Assembly: GCA_009922295.1 (NCBI GenBank)
Contig: RFWA01000079.1
Span: 1 to 9,370 of the forward strand
Direction: 5' to 3'
Length of the DNA stretch: 9,370 nt
Source: Betaproteobacteria bacterium
GTDB lineage: Bacteria > Pseudomonadota > Gammaproteobacteria > Burkholderiales > Burkholderiaceae_C
Both the position numbers and the translations under genes were made by a program. The notes under the pieces were generated by a model that worked only from the letters and a program-made list of their open reading frames with translations, made no database searches and was not told the DNA's origin. Positions 6,231 through 9,370 of the stretch are shown here, piece after piece (position 1 is the stretch's first letter; each line of letters begins with the position of its first letter).

Positions 6231-7318
6231 GGCAATACCACACCGACCTTGCGCCCGGCATCCAGAATCTCCTGCCAGGTCTGGTCGTCGACCACGATGC
6301 CCTCGCGCCGCCGCTGTACCCGCGCTGCACGCTCCGGGTCACCCGCCACCTGAACACCCTCGCCGTCTGGCGCCGGCGGCGAAGCCTGCACCCAGTTGAC
6401 AAAGGCCAGCGCCTCCTGCTCAAAGCTGGCTTGGGTGCCAAGCCGGGCCGGATCGATCAGGATGCTGAGCATGCCGTTCACCACGGCCCGCACCGGCGCG
6501 GCGTGGGAATCATGCCAAGTGCCGCTGCCGCTGAGCGCGCCGCCCAGCAGTTCGCAGGCCACCGCCAGGCCAAAGCCTTTGTGTTCGCCAAAGGTCAGCA
6601 GGGCACCCAGCAGGCCGTTTGACTGCGGCACCACCACAACGCCGGGGTTGGTGGTGGGCTTGCCAAATTCGTCGATCAAGGTGCCCGGCGCCACCTGTTG
6701 ACCCTGGTTGTAGGCCACACGCATCTTGCCCTGCGCTACCCGACTGGTGGCAAAGTCCAGGATGAAATGCGCCTCAGAATCAGCACGGTCTGCGCTGCCG
6801 GCACGGCCCGCCAACGGGATACCGATGCAACAGGGGTTGGTACCAAACCGCCCGTCAGCGCCACCCCAGGGGGCCACCACGGCGCGCGACAACACGTTGA
6901 CAAAGTGCAGCGACACCAGGCCCTGCGCCACGGCCATCTCGGCGAAATGACCGATTCGCCCCAAGTGATGGGTCTGCGACAGCGACATGATGCAGCTGCC
7001 ATGCGTCTTTGCGCGTTCAATCGCCATGTGCATCGCCTGCTCGCCCACCACCTGACCGTAGCCACGTTGTCCGTCGAGCGCCAACATGCTGCCAATGTCT
7101 GTCATGACTCGCGCAGCGGCATTGGGTTTTAGGCCACCTTCAAGCACCGCATCGACATAGCGCGGCAACATGCCGACACCATGGGAGTCATGCCCGCTCA
7201 GGTTGGCCATCACCAGGTTGGCGGCCACCGTCTCCGCCTCGGCACCAGAACTGCCGGCTGCTACCAAAATAGTAGCTACAGACTGTTGCAGCGCAGGGGC
7301 TGCGAGTGTTTTTGACAT
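6224..7318 (-). CDS. Ldh family (type-2 malate/L-lactate dehydrogenase) oxidoreductase
   Basis: This 364-aa NAD(P)-dependent 2-hydroxyacid oxidoreductase belongs to the Ldh_2 family (malate/L-lactate, ureidoglycolate, 2,3-diketogulonate and related substrates), a fold unrelated to classical lactate dehydrogenase. Visible family motifs are SGHDSHGVGMLPRY (41-54) with conserved H46, THHLGRIGHF (116-125), PWGGADGRFGTNP (150-162), LDFATS (187-192) and GEHKGFGL (244-251). A close parallel is B. subtilis YjmC, an Ldh_2 protein encoded among hexuronate genes (uxaC, uxuA, uxaB, uxaA). This supports a role in the same sugar-acid pathway, but the substrate is not determined. It begins 11 bp after the dehydratase gene, with no visible Shine-Dalgarno (an A-rich spacer), so it may depend on coupling. 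It overlaps the next gene by 7 bp. A 17-bp palindrome occurs early in its coding region. Confidence 0.9.
   Translation of the reverse strand: MSKTLAAPALQQSVATILVAAGSSGAEAETVAANLVMANLSGHDSHGVGMLPRYVDAVLEGGLKPNAAARVMTDIGSMLALDGQRGYGQVVGEQAMHMAIERAKTHGSCIMSLSQTHHLGRIGHFAEMAVAQGLVSLHFVNVLSRAVVAPWGGADGRFGTNPCCIGIPLAGRAGSADRADSEAHFILDFATSRVAQGKMRVAYNQGQQVAPGTLIDEFGKPTTNPGVVVVPQSNGLLGALLTFGEHKGFGLAVACELLGGALSGSGTWHDSHAAPVRAVVNGMLSILIDPARLGTQASFEQEALAFVNWVQASPPAPDGEGVQVAGDPERAARVQRRREGIVVDDQTWQEILDAGRKVGVVLPC
7260..7276. repeat. Short palindrome within the ldh coding region
   Basis: GCTAC (7260-7264) and GTAGC (7272-7276) are perfect 5-bp arms around a 7-bp AT-rich loop, and GTAGCTAC (7272-7279) is itself palindromic. 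It falls in codons for residues 14-20 of the Ldh-family protein. AT-rich sequence is unusual in this GC-rich gene. From memory, unverified here, similar GCTACTATTTT-type palindromes are dispersed in Polaromonas and Rhodoferax genomes. Confidence 0.4.
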
Positions 7319-7329
7319 ATATTTTGGTT

Positions 7330-8856
7330 TTACATCACGGCGCCGAGCTGCCAGGGGACAAATTCGTTTTGGCCGTAGCCGTGGTGCTCGCTCTTGCTCA
7401 AATTGCCGGATGCCGTGGCCAGCACCAGCTCAAAAATCTGCTGGCCTTTTTCGGCAATCGACACACTGCCGTCGACGATGTCACCGCAATTGATGTCCAT
7501 GTCTTCTTCCTGGCGCTGCCAAAGCCGGGTGTTGGTAGAGAGCTTGAGCGAGGGTGCAGGGGCACAGCCATAGGCAGAACCACGCCCTGTGGTGAAGCAG
7601 ATCATGTTGGCGCCGCCGGCGACCTGGCCCGTGGCGCTGACCGGGTCGTAGCCGGGGGTGTCCATGTAGACGAGGCCCTTGGCCAGAACGGTTTCGGCGT
7701 ATTCATACACCGCCTGCAGGTTGCTGGTACCGCCTTTGGCCACCGCGCCCAGGGATTTTTCAAGAATGGTGGTCAGGCCGCCGGCCTTGTTGCCGGGCGA
7801 GGGGTTGTTGTTCAACTCGCCATTGTTGATGGCGGTGTAGTTCTCCCACCACTTGATGCGCTCAATCAGCTTGTGCGCCACCGCAGGCGAGACGGCGCGC
7901 CGGGTCAGCATATGCTCGGCACCATAAATCTCTGGGGTTTCCGACAATATGGCGGTGCCGCCATGCGCGACCAGCAGGTCCACCGCCGCCCCCAGTGCTG
8001 GGTTGGCGCTGATACCGCTGTAGCCGTCCGAGCCGCCGCATTGCAGGCCGATGCTGATGTGTGCCGCGCTGCAGGGCTCTCGCCGCGCCTGGTTGGCCGT
8101 GGGCAGCATCTCACGGATCAGGGCCACGCCCTTGTCGACCGCTTTGCGGGTGCCGCCGGTATCCTGGATGTTGAAGGTCCGCAGCGTGTCGCCTTCGCGC
8201 AAGCTGCTTCGGGACAGCCAGGCGTTGATCTGGTTGGACTCGCAGCCCAGCCCCACCACCAGCACCGCGCAAAAGTTGGCGTGCGTGGCGTAGCCGGCCA
8301 GGGTGCGCTGCAGCACCTGTAAACCCAGGCCTTCGCTGTCCATGCCGCAGCCCGAGCCGTGGGTCAGGGCCACCACCCCATCCACATGGGGGAAGTCGGC
8401 CAGGGCCTCGGGGTGGTTTTGCCGCGAAAAGTGGTCGGCAATGGCCCGCGCCGCCGTGGCCGAGCAATTGACCGAGGACAGCACGCCGATGTAATTGCGA
8501 GTTGCCACCCGGCCATCGCTGCGACGGTAGCCCATGAAGCTGGCCTCCAAGCGTGCTGGCTCGGACTTCAGGTCGGCGCCAATGGCGTAATCACGGGCAA
8601 AGTCGCCTTTGGCCTCGCCCATCCAGAGGTTGTGGGTGTGCACATGCTCGCCTGCTGCGATGGCCCGGCTGGCAAAGCCAATGATCTGGTTGTAGCGCCG
8701 CACCGGATCACCCGTGACGATGGCGCGGCTGGCGATCTTGTGACCGGCCGGGATCAGACCACGGGCCGTCACGCCCTCGACGGTGGTGCCGCCCACCAAC
8801 TGACTGCGGGCTATCAGGACATCATCGGAAGCATGGAGACGAATAAACGGGTTCAT
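7330..8856 (-). CDS. uxaA: UxaA/GarD-family dehydratase, altronate dehydratase type
   Basis: This is a 508-aa sugar-acid dehydratase of the UxaA/GarD family, with the N-terminal SAF domain (residues 1 to about 75) fused to the catalytic part. E. coli UxaA is about 495 aa and GarD about 523. Altronate dehydratase converts D-altronate to 2-keto-3-deoxy-D-gluconate using iron. Motifs seen are MGYRRSDGRVATRNYIG (108-124), LTHGSGCG (164-171), VGLGCESNQ (201-209), LQCGGSDGYSGISANPALG (271-289) and the typical C-terminus GYGQNEFVPWQLGAVM. C131, C170 and C205 are candidate metal-site cysteines by position. The N-terminal SAF domain and the RRSDGR block favour UxaA over GarD, but galactarate or another aldarate remains possible. 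The start is supported by AGGG 5 bp upstream. It follows dctM by 19 bp in the same operon. Confidence 0.9.
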   Translation of the reverse strand: MNPFIRLHASDDVLIARSQLVGGTTVEGVTARGLIPAGHKIASRAIVTGDPVRRYNQIIGFASRAIAAGEHVHTHNLWMGEAKGDFARDYAIGADLKSEPARLEASFMGYRRSDGRVATRNYIGVLSSVNCSATAARAIADHFSRQNHPEALADFPHVDGVVALTHGSGCGMDSEGLGLQVLQRTLAGYATHANFCAVLVVGLGCESNQINAWLSRSSLREGDTLRTFNIQDTGGTRKAVDKGVALIREMLPTANQARREPCSAAHISIGLQCGGSDGYSGISANPALGAAVDLLVAHGGTAILSETPEIYGAEHMLTRRAVSPAVAHKLIERIKWWENYTAINNGELNNNPSPGNKAGGLTTILEKSLGAVAKGGTSNLQAVYEYAETVLAKGLVYMDTPGYDPVSATGQVAGGANMICFTTGRGSAYGCAPAPSLKLSTNTRLWQRQEEDMDINCGDIVDGSVSIAEKGQQIFELVLATASGNLSKSEHHGYGQNEFVPWQLGAVM

Positions 8857-8875
8857 GTCGGCCCTAAGAGGGGGT

Positions 8876-9370
8876 TTAGTAAAACTGCCGGGGCAACCAT
8901 AACACCAGCTTGGGGAAGTAGGTGATGATCACCAGCGAGCCCAGCAAAGGCACTAACCAGGGCAGGATGGCCATGGTGGTGCGCTCGACCGACAGCTTGG
9001 CCACCCGCGCCAGCACAAACAGCACCATGCCCATGGGCGGGTGCAGCAGGCCGATCATCAGATTGAGCACCATCACCAGGCCGAAGTGCACCAGGTCGAT
9101 GCCGAGCTTCTGGCAGATCGGGACCAGAATGGGCACCAAGATGGTGATCGCAGCGGTCGGCTCCAGAAAACAACCCACGAACAGCATGAGCAAGTTGGCG
9201 ATCAGCAGGAACACCCAGGGCTCCTTGGTGAAGGCCAATACCCAACTCGCAATGGCCGTGGTGACGCCAGTTGCGGTGAGCATCCAGCCAAAAATGCTGG
9301 CGGCTGCTACGATGAACAGCACGGTAGCGGTAGTCTCCACCGTATCCAGGCAGACCTTGACAAACATGGC
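8876..9370 (-). CDS. dctM: TRAP transporter large permease DctM (C-terminal part; N-terminus beyond window)
   Basis: This is the C-terminal 164 residues or so of a TRAP-type DctM large transmembrane subunit (normally about 425 aa); the frame runs off the right edge, so ATG 9365-9367 is only an internal methionine. Three or four membrane segments are visible: TVLFIVAAASIFGWML, VFLLIANLLMLFVGCFLEPTAA, ILVPILVPI, and the terminal ILPWLVPLLGSLVIITYFP. The conserved DctM block LNLMIGLLHPPMGMVLFVLARVA is present. DctM works with DctQ and a DctP receptor to import acids with sodium. Those partners should lie just beyond the window. Co-transcription with the dehydratase (19-bp gap) indicates that this transporter brings in the sugar acid metabolised by the operon. 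Confidence 0.92.
   Translation of the reverse strand, partial: AMFVKVCLDTVETTATVLFIVAAASIFGWMLTATGVTTAIASWVLAFTKEPWVFLLIANLLMLFVGCFLEPTAAITILVPILVPICQKLGIDLVHFGLVMVLNLMIGLLHPPMGMVLFVLARVAKLSVERTTMAILPWLVPLLGSLVIITYFPKLVLWLPRQFY

Noticed and set aside
7306..8322. Plus-strand open frame of 338 codons
   Set aside because: Antisense to the UxaA-family gene, which has full-length family motifs; the composition is that of a shadow frame.

Overview
The window looks like a chromosomal segment of a high-G+C betaproteobacterium, most likely Burkholderiales near Comamonadaceae. This is inferred from gene content: a Bug/TctC solute receptor divergent from a LysR-type regulator, a TRAP carrier, an 8-oxoguanine-deaminase-type amidohydrolase, and compact operons with short or overlapping gene junctions. 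No tRNA, rRNA, CRISPR array, transposase or integrase gene was seen.

Left part (1-3953). A Bug/TctC-type periplasmic receptor (minus strand, cut by the window edge) is divergent from a LysR-family gene. The only normal start of that LysR gene lies in the middle of its helix-turn-helix. The missing helix-turn-helix residues are encoded in frame just upstream but have no start codon, so the gene appears damaged at its 5' end. Next, on the plus strand, come an 8-oxoguanine deaminase-like amidohydrolase with all its metal ligands and a small exported ClpP/crotonase-fold protein.

Middle (3954-4829). A two-gene module encodes a minimal nucleotidyltransferase (MNT) and a HEPN-domain protein, overlapping by 17 bp, of the toxin-antitoxin type. 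It is flanked by two diverged copies of the 3' end of the neighbouring mannitol-dehydrogenase-family gene. One is the functional end of that gene (from 4830) and the other is a relic of about 20 codons at 3958-4020. This suggests that the module was inserted at, or recombined into, the gene's 3' end.

Right part (4830-9370, minus strand). A tightly packed operon reads from the window edge as TRAP large permease dctM (partial), a UxaA/GarD-family dehydratase (altronate dehydratase type), a type-2 malate/lactate dehydrogenase-family oxidoreductase, and a mannitol-dehydrogenase-family oxidoreductase. The gaps are 19 bp, 11 bp and a 7 bp overlap. Together they suggest uptake and catabolism of a hexuronate, aldonate or related sugar acid: import by TRAP, NAD(P)-dependent interconversion of keto and hydroxy acids, then dehydration to 2-keto-3-deoxy-gluconate. 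The exact substrate cannot be fixed from this window.
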